Shown piece by piece: positions 1-10,515 of a stretch of DNA of 64,000 nt. Source of the stretch: an uncultured Woeseiaceae bacterium (lineage in GTDB: Bacteria; Pseudomonadota; Gammaproteobacteria; Steroidobacterales; Woeseiaceae); contig CAMYOJ010000001.1 in the NCBI GenBank assembly GCA_947259985.1, forward strand, positions 62,001-126,000. The letters are read 5' to 3'. Position 1 is the first letter of the stretch. Each line of letters starts with the position of its first letter. The position numbers were made by a program, and so were the translations under genes. Below the pieces are notes generated by a model, which saw only the letters and a program-made list of their open reading frames with translations, was not told the DNA's origin and searched no databases.

Positions 1-372
<372 letters not shown>

Positions 373-543
373 TTATTGGGCATTGTTTTCGCGGAAAGCG
401 AGAAACAAGAAAGGGCTGGATCAAAAGCACTGCCTGTGCTCTCTTCCAACCCTTCGAATTCCGCGCCGTCGTTGGACTGAAGACGGTTTTAAACGTTATC
501 AGATAGCCTCATGGGACACAACGACTGAACGTACCTGAAGCAC

Positions 544-1875
544 TCAATGCAGCGCTGGACGGTCCTGCCAGCACACGCCGACACCCGGCTTGCTGGCGGC
601 GTGCGCTGCCAGCCACAGGTCGCCGACCGCGACGAGCACATCGCCAGCGTACAGCAGCGGCAGGCGATCCCGCATCCAGGGCACCACACCCTCTTCTTGA
701 AGTAATTTCTTGAGTTTGCGCGTATGTGTATGACCTAGTGGCTGAAATTCCTCGCCACCCTTCCTGAATGACAACCTCAGCCCGCGCTCAAACAGGGCCT
801 TGGACAGTCCCTGCTTCGCGCCCGGCTCGAAGCGCAACACGCCGAGGCCGTCGCCGAGCGCCAGCGGCGACCGGCCAACCGGCCCGGCAGCTGGCGCCGC
901 CTGCAGTTTCTCGGGCAACAGGTAGATAGCGTTGCGATAGCGGCGCACCGCCGCACCGGGCCATTTCACGAGCGGCTGCGCATCCTCGCGCGCGGGAATC
1001 AGCTCGTCGAGAACCCGTGCGAGCTGCATCGCCGTTGGCGTCGACAAGCCGAGGCTCCTCAAGGCAAAGCGAATAACGTTGCGCTGGCGCGCCGCCGAGA
1101 GCGCCAGGAGTCCGTCGATCGGCAGGCGTTGCGGACGACCGCCCAGGTTTTCGAGATCGATCGCGGCGAGGTCCGCAAGTAGCTGTGAAGCCTCACTGGC
1201 ATTGCGTGCGCTGCGTTGCAGGCGCGCCGAGATGTCGGACCAGCGCGACCTGAGCCGCGGCAAGACCTCGTGGCGCAGGAAATTTCGGTCGAAGCGTCGA
1301 TCCGCGTTGCTCGGGTCCTCGATCCAATTGAGCTCATGTTGGCGGGCGTACTCTTCGAGCGCCGAGCGGTCCACGTCGATCAAGGGTCGCGCGAGCCACC
1401 CTGGACCGAAACGACGCAATTCGCCGATACCAGCGATTCCGGCAGGCCCCGTGCCACGCACGAGATTCAGCAGCAGTGTTTCGGCCTGGTCTTCGCGATG
1501 ATGCGCAGACAGCAACCAGTCACCGATCTCGAGCTGACCATGCAGCGCCGAGTAACGAGCTTCCCGCGCCGAGGCTTCGGGGCCCTGGCCCGACTCGAGC
1601 TGAACAGTGACTGCGAGACTTCGATACGCGATGCCAAGGCCCGACCCCGTCGCCTCACAGTGCCGGCTCCAGGCGGCCGAGTCGGCCTGCAGGCCGTGGT
1701 CAACATGGATGGCAAGTACTTCCACGCCTTTGCGCTGCGCCACAGGTTTAAGAGCGTGCAGCAGAACCGTGGAATCCAGTCCGCCGCTGAAAGCGACGAC
1801 GTATCTCGATGGCTTGCCGGCAGCCACCTCGAGTTCTTCGAGCTTGCCCTGGAGAAGCCTTTCGCTGAAGGTCAC
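544..1875 (-). CDS. tilS: tRNA(Ile)-lysidine synthetase
   Basis: TilS attaches lysine to C34 of the CAU anticodon of tRNA-Ile2, changing its decoding from AUG to AUA. It is an essential cytoplasmic enzyme. The protein (443 aa) has the N-type PP-loop motif SGGLDS at residues 30-35, and further on HVDHGLQ and [16 protein letters not shown], all typical of TilS. The C-terminal third ([20 protein letters not shown]) matches the TilS C-terminal domain. The start is GTG at 1875. The bases GTGA are shared with the stop of accA, indicating translational coupling. Placement just after accA matches other gammaproteobacteria. Length is normal and nothing appears broken. Confidence 0.96.
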   Translation of the reverse strand: MTFSERLLQGKLEELEVAAGKPSRYVVAFSGGLDSTVLLHALKPVAQRKGVEVLAIHVDHGLQADSAAWSRHCEATGSGLGIAYRSLAVTVQLESGQGPEASAREARYSALHGQLEIGDWLLSAHHREDQAETLLLNLVRGTGPAGIAGIGELRRFGPGWLARPLIDVDRSALEEYARQHELNWIEDPSNADRRFDRNFLRHEVLPRLRSRWSDISARLQRSARNASEASQLLADLAAIDLENLGGRPQRLPIDGLLALSAARQRNVIRFALRSLGLSTPTAMQLARVLDELIPAREDAQPLVKWPGAAVRRYRNAIYLLPEKLQAAPAAGPVGRSPLALGDGLGVLRFEPGAKQGLSKALFERGLRLSFRKGGEEFQPLGHTHTRKLKKLLQEEGVVPWMRDRLPLLYAGDVLVAVGDLWLAAHAASKPGVGVCWQDRPALH

Positions 1876-2831
1876 GCTTCTTTGAACTGACCGAAACTCG
1901 CGAGGCGCTGTTGCCGGCGCTCGAGCAAAGCCTCGTTCGACAAGCCGTCGAGTTCGTCAAGACTCTTGAGAATGGCGTTTCGAACGACTTCGGCCATTTC
2001 CTTGTGGTTGCGATGCGCACCGCCCAGCGGCTCCTCCAGCACCTCGTCGACAAGACCGAAACCATTGAGGCTCTGGGCGGTGATGCGCATGGCTTCGGCC
2101 GCATCCTCGGCTTTTTCAGCGCTCTTCCAGAGAATCGAGGCACAGCCTTCGGGAGAGATTACCGAGTAAATTGCGTATTGCAGCATCAGCAGGCGGTCGC
2201 TTACACCGATCGCCAGCGCACCGCCCGAGCCGCCTTCGCCAATCACCACGCTGATGATCGGGGTCTTCAATCCCGCCATCAGGTAGAGGCTATAAGCGAT
2301 CGCCTCGCTCTGCCCCCGTTCCTCGGCGCCGACGCCCGGATAGGCCCCCGGCGTATCGATAAATGTCACGACGGGCAACGAGAATTTCTCAGCGAGGCGC
2401 ATCAGCCGTTGCGCCTTGCGATAGCCCTCCGGCTTGGGCATGCCGTAATTACGACGAACGCGCTCTTTCGTGTCACGGCCCTTCTGGTGGCCGATGATCA
2501 TGACGGCCCTGCCGTCGATACGCCCTACGCCGCCAACAATCGCCGGATCATCAGCGTACATCCGGTCACCGTGCATCTCCTGGAAATCGGGCGCAATGAT
2601 CTCGAGGTAGTCCATCGTGTAGGGCCGCGATTCGTGCCTCGCGACCCGCGCCACCTGCCACGGACTGAGCTTTGCGAAGATGCTCTTGGTCAGCGACTCG
2701 CTCTTCTTCTTGAGGCGCGCGACTTCTTCGTTGATGTTGATTTCCGAATCATCGCCGACGTAGCGAAGCTCGTCTATCTTTGCCTCGAGCTCTGCAATTG
2801 GCTGTTCGAAATCAAGAAATTTCATGTCCAT
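1872..2831 (-). CDS. accA: acetyl-CoA carboxylase carboxyltransferase subunit alpha
   Basis: AccA forms the carboxyltransferase of acetyl-CoA carboxylase with AccD and makes malonyl-CoA for fatty acid synthesis. The protein (319 aa from ATG 2831) begins [20 protein letters not shown], which is the conserved AccA N-terminus. The frame could be read upstream through a TTG at 2894, but that would overlap the end of dnaE and adds no conserved sequence. An ATG at 2825 is the alternative start. Conserved blocks include [32 protein letters not shown] and [13 protein letters not shown], which form the crotonase-fold active site. It starts 10 bp after dnaE and overlaps tilS by 4 bp, so it is part of the same transcript. 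Confidence 0.97.
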   Translation of the reverse strand: MDMKFLDFEQPIAELEAKIDELRYVGDDSEININEEVARLKKKSESLTKSIFAKLSPWQVARVARHESRPYTMDYLEIIAPDFQEMHGDRMYADDPAIVGGVGRIDGRAVMIIGHQKGRDTKERVRRNYGMPKPEGYRKAQRLMRLAEKFSLPVVTFIDTPGAYPGVGAEERGQSEAIAYSLYLMAGLKTPIISVVIGEGGSGGALAIGVSDRLLMLQYAIYSVISPEGCASILWKSAEKAEDAAEAMRITAQSLNGFGLVDEVLEEPLGGAHRNHKEMAEVVRNAILKSLDELDGLSNEALLERRQQRLASFGQFKEA

Positions 2832-2841
2832 AGCGGCAACA

Positions 2842-5800
2842 TTACATGATCTCTCGTCCCGGTGCATACAGCAGGCGGACGTTGTTATTGCCAAGCAATT
2901 CGGTCAGTTTGTCCCGCAATTCGCGGCTCGGACGCACAGCCCATTCAGGGCCGAGCGTAAAGCGAGCCGAGGCGCTGTCACCGACGTAGCGCACCGAAAC
3001 ATCGCAACTGCCTTCGCGGAACGGCAGTAGCAGATCGTGCAATTTCACCAGCAGCTGTTCGCCCTGACCGTTGGGCGACAGGCTCAGAACCATGCTCTTC
3101 GCTCGCGACTCGATAACGCGATCGATATGCAACACGTTCTTCGCGTTGACGGTCCAGCTGCCGATAAAATCGTCGTAGCGCAAACCACCCGAAACAACGA
3201 CGATTTCGTCCTTCACGAGCAGGTGACGGAACTCCTGGAACGCCTCGCTGAAGAAACTGATTTCCATGCGCCCGGTGTCGTCGTCCAGCACGACGCTGAC
3301 ACGGTTACCACGTTTCCTGACGTCAACGATCAGGCCGGCCACGGTTGCCTCGCGGCGCGCCTGCGCGTAGTTGCGCTCGCCCTTGTTGTTTTGAGGCGGC
3401 GGTTCGGCCGTGATTTCGCCGAGCTTGCCGTCGACGAAGAATCCCGCGTCGTGGCGCACAGCGTCGAACGGGTGACCGGTCAGGTACAGACCGAGGGCCT
3501 CTTTCTCGTTGCTCAACAGCAGGCGTTCGGGCCACTCGGCGAGCTCAGCCGTTTGCTCGGGTTCGGCCTCGGCTTCCGGTGCCTCGATGCCGAACATGTC
3601 GTTCTGTCCCGCGGCAGCCGCCCGTGCGTGTTGATCCGCACTCTGCAAAGCTTCGGGCACCTGGTGCATGAGGCTGCGGCGCGATGCGCCAAAGCTGTCC
3701 ATGGCGCCCGACTTGACCATTGCCTCGAGCGCGCGCCTGTTGATCTTGTCGTGGTCAACGCGTCGGCAAAACTCGGCGAGGCTGCGGTAGTGGCCGTTCG
3801 ATTCACGTTCACTAATCAGGGAATCGACCGCGGCGTGACCAACGCCCTTGATCGCCCCCAGGCCATAGAGAATCATGTTCTCGTCCGAAACGCTGAACTG
3901 GTAGGCCGAGTGGTTGATGTCGGGAGCCAGGAGCTCGAGCCCGAGTTGGCGGCAATCATCCTTGAGCGTAACCAGACGATCGGTATTCTGCAGATCGGCA
4001 CTCATCACCGCGGCCATGAATGCGGCCGGGTAATGGGCTTTTAGGTACGCCGTCTGGTACGACAGCACCGCATAAGCAGCCGAGTGCGACTTGTTGAATC
4101 CGTAGCCGGCGAACTTCTCCATCAGATCGAATATGCGAGTCGCGGTCCTATCGGTGACACCACGCTCCGTCGCGCCTGCCACAAAGATTTCGCGCTGCTT
4201 AGCCATCTCTTCGGGCTTCTTCTTGCCCATGGCGCGGCGCAGCAAGTCCGCGCCGCCCAGCGTGTAACCGGCCAGAACCTGGGCGATCTGCATGACCTGC
4301 TCCTGGTAAAGAATCACGCCATAGGTTTCTTCGAGGACAGGCTTGAGGTCTGGGTGCAGATAATCGATATCGGCCTTGTTGGATGCGTGTTTGCGCGTAA
4401 TGAAATCGTCAACCATGCCGGATTGCAGCGGGCCGGGACGGAACAACGCGACGAGTGCGACGAGATCGCCGAACTGGTCGGGTCGCATCCGTTTGATCAG
4501 GTCACGCATGCCGCTCGACTCGAGCTGGAACACGGCCGCCGTGCGCGTGCTGCGTAACAATTCGAAAGTCTTCGAGTCACGCTCCGGAATACGATTGATA
4601 TCGAGCTGTCGTTCCGGGTAGAGATCATTGACGATACGCACGGCCCAGTCGATGATCGTCAGCGTCTTGAGGCCAAGGAAATCGAATTTCACGAGCCCGA
4701 CTGCTTCGACGTCGTCCTTGTCGAGCTGCGTCACGACGTTGCCGCCACCCTCTTCACAAAAAAGCGGCGCAAAGTCCGTCAGCGGGCCGGGCGAAATTAC
4801 GACGCCGCCCGCATGCTTGCCGGCATTGCGTACGAGCCCCTCGAGCGAGCGCGCCAGGTCGATGATCGCCGCGACTTCCTCGTCATCGTTGTACATCGCC
4901 GCCAGCTCGTCCGACTCCTCGAGCGCCTTGTCGAGCGTTATGCCGATCTCGAACGGTACCTGTTTGGCAATGCGGTCGACGAAACCGTAGGGCTGACCAA
5001 GCACTCGACCCGTATCGCGAATCACGGCTTTCGCGGCCATCGTACCGAACGTGATGATCTGGGAGACGCGTTCGCGGCCATAGCGCTCGGCGACATAGTC
5101 GATGACGGAGTCGCGTCCCTCCATGCAGAAGTCGACGTCGAAGTCCGGCATGGATACGCGTTCGGGATTCAGGAATCTTTCGAACAGCAGGTCGTGCTGC
5201 AGCGGATCCAGATCGGTAATGCCGAGTACCCAGGCAACCAGCGAGCCGGCGCCCGAACCGCGTCCCGGGCCGACGGGCACGTCGTTCTCGCGCGCCCAGC
5301 GGATAAAATCGGCAACGATGAGGAAATAACCCGGAAAACCCATGGACTGGATGACGCCCAGTTCAATTTCGAGACGCTCGTCGTACGGTGCACGGTAAGC
5401 GGCACGCTCCTTTTCCTGCACGGCCTCGACCTCGAATTTCAGGTCAAGCGCCACATTGAGGCCACGCCGGGCTTCGGCCTCGAGAAACGCCGCCTCATCC
5501 TGCCCATCGGGCACCGGGAATGCCGGCAGCACGCTTGCCCCGAGCCTGAGGTCGAGGTTGCAGCGCCTTGCTATCTCTACGCTGTTCTGCAATGCCGCCG
5601 GTATGTCAGCGAACAGCTCGGCCATTTCCTCGGGCGTTCGCAGGTACTGGGCATCACTGTAATGTCGCGGCCGATCGACATCCGCCAGCCCGCGACCATC
5701 GTGAATGCAGACTCGCGCCTCATGTGCATTGAAATCCTCTCTTCGCAGGAAACGTACGTCGTTGCTGGCCACGACGGGCACCGTCATCTCGCTTGCCAGT

Positions 5801-6363
5801 GCGAGACTCGCCTGCACGCAGTCCTCTTCGCCAGGGCGCCCGGTTCGAATCAGCTCGACGTAAAACCGTCCCGGGAAAACGCGTAACCAGGCGCGCAGCA
5901 AGTCCCGTGCTTCGGGCAGATGGCCGGCATGCAGGGCATGCCCGATATCGCCGTGCAAGCCGCCGGACAGGGCGATCAGGCCTTCGCAGGAGGCTGCGTC
6001 CAGCCACTCGCGCCGAGCCATCGGCTCACCCCGGACCTGGCCCTCGAGGTAGCTGCGGGTTATCAGACCGGACAGGTTTCGATAGCCCGTCCCATCCTGG
6101 CAAAGCAGCAGCAGCGTGTACGGTCGGTCGGGATCGTCCTCGTTCAATATCCTGAGATCGACACCGATCAGCGGTTTCACGCCTGCCAGAAGTGCCTTCC
6201 TGTAGAACTTCACGAGACCGAACAGGTTGTTCTTGTCGGTCAGGGCGACGGCCGGAGCCCCGGACGACGCGCAGGCCTGCATCAGCTCGGGAATGCGCAC
6301 GGTACTGTCGACGATCGAATACTCGGTGTGCAGATGAAGATGGACGAACGCGGGCTCTTTCAT
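2842..6363 (-). CDS. dnaE: DNA polymerase III subunit alpha
   Basis: DnaE is the catalytic subunit of the replicative DNA polymerase. The 1173-residue product matches the usual size of about 1160. The start at ATG 6363 gives [19 protein letters not shown], the PHP domain with its HLHLH metal-binding motif. Further along are [14 protein letters not shown] and [13 protein letters not shown], the palm region carrying catalytic aspartates. The motif [17 protein letters not shown] and a C-terminal OB-fold region follow. The ATG overlaps the rnhB stop as ATGA. An upstream GTG or TTG extension of about 39 codons is possible but lies inside rnhB and is not conserved. No frame damage is seen. Confidence 0.98.
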   Translation of the reverse strand: MKEPAFVHLHLHTEYSIVDSTVRIPELMQACASSGAPAVALTDKNNLFGLVKFYRKALLAGVKPLIGVDLRILNEDDPDRPYTLLLLCQDGTGYRNLSGLITRSYLEGQVRGEPMARREWLDAASCEGLIALSGGLHGDIGHALHAGHLPEARDLLRAWLRVFPGRFYVELIRTGRPGEEDCVQASLALASEMTVPVVASNDVRFLRREDFNAHEARVCIHDGRGLADVDRPRHYSDAQYLRTPEEMAELFADIPAALQNSVEIARRCNLDLRLGASVLPAFPVPDGQDEAAFLEAEARRGLNVALDLKFEVEAVQEKERAAYRAPYDERLEIELGVIQSMGFPGYFLIVADFIRWARENDVPVGPGRGSGAGSLVAWVLGITDLDPLQHDLLFERFLNPERVSMPDFDVDFCMEGRDSVIDYVAERYGRERVSQIITFGTMAAKAVIRDTGRVLGQPYGFVDRIAKQVPFEIGITLDKALEESDELAAMYNDDEEVAAIIDLARSLEGLVRNAGKHAGGVVISPGPLTDFAPLFCEEGGGNVVTQLDKDDVEAVGLVKFDFLGLKTLTIIDWAVRIVNDLYPERQLDINRIPERDSKTFELLRSTRTAAVFQLESSGMRDLIKRMRPDQFGDLVALVALFRPGPLQSGMVDDFITRKHASNKADIDYLHPDLKPVLEETYGVILYQEQVMQIAQVLAGYTLGGADLLRRAMGKKKPEEMAKQREIFVAGATERGVTDRTATRIFDLMEKFAGYGFNKSHSAAYAVLSYQTAYLKAHYPAAFMAAVMSADLQNTDRLVTLKDDCRQLGLELLAPDINHSAYQFSVSDENMILYGLGAIKGVGHAAVDSLISERESNGHYRSLAEFCRRVDHDKINRRALEAMVKSGAMDSFGASRRSLMHQVPEALQSADQHARAAAAGQNDMFGIEAPEAEAEPEQTAELAEWPERLLLSNEKEALGLYLTGHPFDAVRHDAGFFVDGKLGEITAEPPPQNNKGERNYAQARREATVAGLIVDVRKRGNRVSVVLDDDTGRMEISFFSEAFQEFRHLLVKDEIVVVSGGLRYDDFIGSWTVNAKNVLHIDRVIESRAKSMVLSLSPNGQGEQLLVKLHDLLLPFREGSCDVSVRYVGDSASARFTLGPEWAVRPSRELRDKLTELLGNNNVRLLYAPGREIM

Positions 6364-6962
6364 GATGCTGCACGTACCGGCGCGAACGTAAAACGATGCT
6401 CGCGACACGGACCAAACTCCTCGAGGCGAGCCCGGTGCACTGCGGTGCCATAGCCTTTGTGACGGGCAAACTCGTAACAAGGGTACAGACGATCGAGTTC
6501 GATCATCATGCGATCGCGCACGGTCTTGGCCAGTATCGAGGCAGCACTGATGGCGGCAACCCGATCATCGCCCCCGATGATGGCCTCGCCTGCAAGCCGC
6601 CGGTCACCGAATCTCAGATCCGGCAGGCGATTGCCGTCGACCTGCACGACGGCCGGTGTCAAAGACAATCCGAGTATCGCGCGGCGCATGGCCAGCATCG
6701 TGGCCGCAAGAATGTTCAGCGCATCGATTTCCGCGGGATCCGCCCAGGCGACCGCCCAGGCGAGTGCCGACGCACGCACTTCACGGGCGAGTTCCTCGCG
6801 CCGGCCGGCGCTCAGCTTTTTCGAATCGGCGAGACCCGCAACGGGCTGCTCGGGGTTCAGTATGACAGCAGCTGCCGCAACCGGGCCGGCGAGCGGACCC
6901 CTCCCCGCTTCGTCGACGCCGGCAACGAGCCCGCCGGTTTGAAACAAATTTGCCTGCTGCAT
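6360..6962 (-). CDS. rnhB: ribonuclease HII
   Basis: RNase HII cuts RNA in RNA-DNA hybrids and removes single ribonucleotides misincorporated in DNA. The 200-residue protein carries the type II motif [14 protein letters not shown] near residues 16-29, whose Asp and Glu bind metal. It also has [13 protein letters not shown], and DGNRLP followed by [20 protein letters not shown], which contains further conserved acidic residues. The C-terminal [14 protein letters not shown] block is typical. The start at ATG 6962 gives a short lead before the first motif. The gene lies between lpxB and dnaE as in Escherichia coli and ends with ATGA overlapping the dnaE start. Confidence 0.97.
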   Translation of the reverse strand: MQQANLFQTGGLVAGVDEAGRGPLAGPVAAAAVILNPEQPVAGLADSKKLSAGRREELAREVRASALAWAVAWADPAEIDALNILAATMLAMRRAILGLSLTPAVVQVDGNRLPDLRFGDRRLAGEAIIGGDDRVAAISAASILAKTVRDRMMIELDRLYPCYEFARHKGYGTAVHRARLEEFGPCREHRFTFAPVRAAS

Positions 6963-6985
6963 CGTATTTGTATGCGCCTGGACCC

Positions 6986-8125
6986 TTACTTTTTCTGGGC
7001 GAGATCGATGACGGCTTCGGCCGCGCGCTGGTCTGCGCCTAGCGCCAGCTCCGTCTTGAGTTTAGCAAATTCGTTGCTGACGAAGCGCCGCCGTTCGGGG
7101 TCGTTCAGGAATTCGCTTACCGTCGCCGCAATAGCCCGGGGCTCGGCATCTTCCTGGATAAACTCAGGCACCAGCGGCGTGTCGGTCAGCAAATTCGGCA
7201 ACGTATAGTACCTGAGCTTGACCAGCCGAAATGCCCGAACCAGGGCCGCCGTAAGACGTGAGACGCGGTAGGCAGCAATTGTCGGTTTACCGAGTAACGC
7301 CGCTTCGAGTACCGCGGTACCCGAAGCGAGCAATACGACGTCGGCGGCCATCATCGCGGTTTCGGAATCGTGGTCGATGACATCGAAATGATCGGCGACG
7401 CCCGCTTCGCTGAGCTGTCTCTCGATCAACGGGCGCAAGCTCGGCGATGCCAGCGGAGTAATGAAACTAATGCCAGGGCGGGCCTCTGCGAGCAGTCTCG
7501 CAGTCTCGGCGAATATGTCCCCAAGCCGCGAAACTTCACTCGCTCGGCTGCCGGGCAAAACGGCCACAACTTCGCCTGCTTCGATGCCGAGCTTCTGGCG
7601 CGCCGGGTATGCTTCGACGAAAGACGGCGTCTTGTCGGCTTTTGGATGGCCGACAAATACGGCGTCGACCCCGTGAGCGTCGTACAGGGTTTTTTCAAAC
7701 GGCAACAGGCAAAGTACCCGGTTCGCAGCCTTGCTGATCGTCTTTATGCGGCCGGCTCGCCAGGCCCACACCGACGGGCTCACGTAATGCACAGTCTTGA
7801 TGCCGGACTTGCGCAGTTTCTTCTCGAGGCCCAGATTGAAGTCCGGTGCATCGATGCCGACAAAGACGTCGGGCGGTGAATCCCGCCAGCGTTTCCTGAG
7901 TGTCCTGCGCAGCCGCAGCAGACGCGGAATATGGACCAGCGGCTCGACGAGACCCATTACGGCAAGCGACTGGGCGGGCTCCCATTGTTCGCACCCGGCT
8001 GCGACCATTTCAGGCCCGGCGACACCCTCGAAGGTGGCATCCGGGTAGCGTTCGCGTATCGCGCGCATCATCCCGGCGGCCAGCAGGTCGCCCGAAGCTT
8101 CACCCGCGACGAGACCGATCTTCAT
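6986..8125 (-). CDS. lpxB: lipid-A-disaccharide synthase
   Basis: LpxB condenses UDP-2,3-diacylglucosamine with lipid X to form the lipid A disaccharide on the inner face of the inner membrane. The 379-aa protein starts [18 protein letters not shown], the family N-terminus, and has [25 protein letters not shown] and [16 protein letters not shown], typical of this GT-B glycosyltransferase family (GT19). It lies 9 bp downstream of lpxA and 23 bp upstream of rnhB in the lipid A operon. Length is normal. I see nothing unusual in the sequence. Confidence 0.97.
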   Translation of the reverse strand: MKIGLVAGEASGDLLAAGMMRAIRERYPDATFEGVAGPEMVAAGCEQWEPAQSLAVMGLVEPLVHIPRLLRLRRTLRKRWRDSPPDVFVGIDAPDFNLGLEKKLRKSGIKTVHYVSPSVWAWRAGRIKTISKAANRVLCLLPFEKTLYDAHGVDAVFVGHPKADKTPSFVEAYPARQKLGIEAGEVVAVLPGSRASEVSRLGDIFAETARLLAEARPGISFITPLASPSLRPLIERQLSEAGVADHFDVIDHDSETAMMAADVVLLASGTAVLEAALLGKPTIAAYRVSRLTAALVRAFRLVKLRYYTLPNLLTDTPLVPEFIQEDAEPRAIAATVSEFLNDPERRRFVSNEFAKLKTELALGADQRAAEAVIDLAQKK

Positions 8126-8134
8126 TGAAACCGG

Positions 8135-8905
8135 CTAGCGCACGAGGCCGCGCTCTGTCGAGCGTAGCGACTCGAGAAACGGGATCAGTTCCGGTTGCTC
8201 CTGGCTGAGCGCCGCAATCTCGTCGATGGCCTCGTTCAATTTCTTGCCCTGTCGATAGGTCAGTCGGTAGGCGTTCTTGATGTTGCGAATCTGTTGCGCC
8301 GAAAAGTCGCGTCTCTTGAGACCTTCGCTATTGATGCCACGGGGGACCGCGGGCTGCCCCGCAACCATCGTATAAGCAGGCACATCCCGATTAACGCCGG
8401 CGTACATGCCGAGAAACGCGTGCGCCCCGATCCTGCAGAACTGGTGTGCGCCCGAGAATCCGGCAAAAATCACCCAGTCCCCGACGTGCACGTGGCCGGC
8501 CAGCGTGGCGTTGTTGGCCATGATCGTCTTGTCGCCGACCACACAATCGTGCGCGATGTGCACATAGGCCATGATCCAGTTATCGTCGCCGATGATCGTC
8601 TCGCCCCGGTCCTGGGTCGTGCCGCGGCTGATCGTGCAGAACTCGCGAATCGTATTGCGGTCACCAATGACCAGGCCCGTGGGTTCTCCCGCATATTTCT
8701 TGTCCTGAGGGTCGTCGCCGATCGACGCGAACTGGTAGATGCGGTTGTCTTTGCCGATGACCGTCGGGCCGTTGATAACGACGTGGCTGTCGATGCGCGT
8801 CCCGGCAGCGATTTCGACGTTGTCCCCAACGACGCAGTAAGGACCGATCTCGACGTCGTCGGCGATAACGGCCGTGTCGGAAACGATAGCAGTTGAATGA
8901 ATCAT
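8135..8905 (-). CDS. lpxA: UDP-N-acetylglucosamine acyltransferase
   Basis: LpxA performs the first committed step of lipid A synthesis, moving a hydroxyacyl chain from ACP to UDP-GlcNAc. The product (256 aa) starts at ATG 8905 with MIHSTAIVSDTAVIADDVEI and consists of left-handed beta-helix hexapeptide repeats. The segment FSGAHQFCRIGAHAFLGM surrounds the catalytic His region, and a C-terminal helical domain follows. A longer reading from 9007 would run into the 3' end of lpxD and has no support. The gene starts only 20 bp after lpxD ends. In most gammaproteobacteria fabZ sits exactly here, and its absence is reported as a finding. Confidence 0.97.
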   Translation of the reverse strand: MIHSTAIVSDTAVIADDVEIGPYCVVGDNVEIAAGTRIDSHVVINGPTVIGKDNRIYQFASIGDDPQDKKYAGEPTGLVIGDRNTIREFCTISRGTTQDRGETIIGDDNWIMAYVHIAHDCVVGDKTIMANNATLAGHVHVGDWVIFAGFSGAHQFCRIGAHAFLGMYAGVNRDVPAYTMVAGQPAVPRGINSEGLKRRDFSAQQIRNIKNAYRLTYRQGKKLNEAIDEIAALSQEQPELIPFLESLRSTERGLVR

Positions 8906-8925
8906 TCTGTCAATCCGTGGCAATG

Positions 8926-9939
8926 CTACTTGCCGCTTTTCTCCAGTTTGCCGACGCGATCCACCAACGTCCCCAGCCGTCGGAACCGCGCCAGTTGTTT
9001 GGCCCATGCCTTTGCCGGGACGGCGGGAAAACTCGCCACATACGTGCCGGGTTCCGTCACACCCTTCGAAAGGAAGGTCTTTGCGCCGACGATGACATCA
9101 TCGCAGACTTCGATATGCCCGACAGTCCCGGTCTGCCCTGCGAACAGGCAGCGTTTGCCAATTCTTGTGCTGCCCGCTATGCCAACCATCGCCGCTAATG
9201 CCGTATGAGCACCGATGTGGACGTTGTGTGCAATCATGCACAGATTGTCTATGCGCACGCCATCTTCGATGACCGTGTCATCGAGAGCACCGCAATCGAT
9301 GGTCGTGTTTGCACCGATCTCGACATCATCACCGATACGCACGCCGCCGAGTTGCGGGACCTTGACCCAGCCTTCGGCGGTCATCGCGTTGCCGAAACCA
9401 TCGCTGCCCAGCACGACTCCCGGATGAAAGATCCCGCGGACTCCGATGCGGACCTTTCGTGCAAGAGTCACATTTGCGACGAAACGACAGTCATCACCGA
9501 CGACACAGTCCGGGCCGACGACAGTACCGGGTCCGATATAGACATTTTCGCCAATCCGCGAACGCTCACCGACCACAACGGACGCCGCGAGGTGCGCGGA
9601 TTCGGCGACGCTCGCCGTTTCATGGACGACCGCGGATGAATGAATTCCCGGCGCGTACTCGGGTTCGGGATGGACAACGGCCGCCATGCGCGCGTAGCAG
9701 GCATAAGGGTCGTCATGAATGATCACCGCGACCGGGCTATCCGCTGCGTCCTGCTCGCGCAGGATGACGGCACCCGCCTTCGTCGACGGCAACTGTTCCT
9801 TGAAGCCCGTATTGGACAGAAACGTCAGATCTTCCGGTCCCGCCTTGGGCAGGGAAGCAACGTTTCGGATCTCAATATCCGGATCACCGATCAGCTCGCA
9901 GCCAAACCGTGTGGCAAGTTCTCCGAGGCTGATCGGCAT
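8926..9939 (-). CDS. lpxD: UDP-3-O-acylglucosamine N-acyltransferase
   Basis: LpxD adds the second, N-linked hydroxyacyl chain in lipid A synthesis. The 337-aa protein has the N-terminal uridine-binding domain (MPISLGELATRFGCELIGD onward), followed by many hexapeptide repeats such as IGENVYIGPGTVVG and VRIGVRGIFHPGVVLGSDGFG. The HNVHIGAHTALAAMVGIAGS stretch contains the family's conserved catalytic His region. It follows skp by 22 bp and precedes lpxA. Length and domain order are as expected. Confidence 0.97.
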   Translation of the reverse strand: MPISLGELATRFGCELIGDPDIEIRNVASLPKAGPEDLTFLSNTGFKEQLPSTKAGAVILREQDAADSPVAVIIHDDPYACYARMAAVVHPEPEYAPGIHSSAVVHETASVAESAHLAASVVVGERSRIGENVYIGPGTVVGPDCVVGDDCRFVANVTLARKVRIGVRGIFHPGVVLGSDGFGNAMTAEGWVKVPQLGGVRIGDDVEIGANTTIDCGALDDTVIEDGVRIDNLCMIAHNVHIGAHTALAAMVGIAGSTRIGKRCLFAGQTGTVGHIEVCDDVIVGAKTFLSKGVTEPGTYVASFPAVPAKAWAKQLARFRRLGTLVDRVGKLEKSGK

Positions 9940-9961
9940 TGGGATTCAAGCCCTGTTCGAG

Positions 9962-10501
9962 TTAGCGGGCGCTCGTTGCCTGGTAATTGGCTTCGACAGC
10001 GCCCAGCACTTCTTCTGTGATGTTCACCGAGTTGCTCACGAACAGCACGCCGTCACCGACGATCAGGTCGTAGCCCTGTTGCTGGGCATAGTCCTGCACT
10101 TCCTTGAGCATCGCGCGCTGCAACAGGCCATATTCCTCGTTTTGCCGCAGGTTCAGGTCTTCACGCAGTTCGTTTTGCAGACGTGTGACTTCTCGCTGCA
10201 GGTCACGCAGGTCTTTCTCGGCATTGCGGCGCTCGGTTTCTCCCATTACGGCGAAGTCCTTTTGTGCCTTGGCAGCCAGTTCTTCGTATTCCTTCTGCTT
10301 CGCCACCAACTCACGCTGGCGTGGCGCAAATTCTTCCTGCAAAGCATCCATGGCAGATTTCGTCTGCGGTGCCCTTTCTATCAGTGCCTGCAGACTGACG
10401 ACGCCTATCTTCATGTCCTGTGCCGCAGCCGGCAGCGCAAATGCGGATGCCAGTACCAAGACCAGGGCCGCAGTGAACATTTGTTGCTTTACAAATTTCA
10501 T
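9962..10501 (-). CDS. skp: periplasmic chaperone Skp (OmpH family)
   Basis: Skp holds unfolded outer-membrane proteins in the periplasm and delivers them towards the BAM complex. The 179-aa precursor has a clear signal peptide (MKFVKQQMFTAALVLVLASA, then FALPAAAQ). Next comes the OmpH start MKIGVVSLQALIERAPQTKS and a long charged coiled-coil stretch (roughly residues 60-130) that forms the tentacles. The C-terminal strand GYDLIVGDGVLFVSNSVNIT is also typical. It lies between bamA and lpxD, the standard location, 14 bp after bamA. Confidence 0.95.
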   Translation of the reverse strand: MKFVKQQMFTAALVLVLASAFALPAAAQDMKIGVVSLQALIERAPQTKSAMDALQEEFAPRQRELVAKQKEYEELAAKAQKDFAVMGETERRNAEKDLRDLQREVTRLQNELREDLNLRQNEEYGLLQRAMLKEVQDYAQQQGYDLIVGDGVLFVSNSVNITEEVLGAVEANYQATSAR

Positions 10502-10515
10502 AAACTTTCTTTTCC

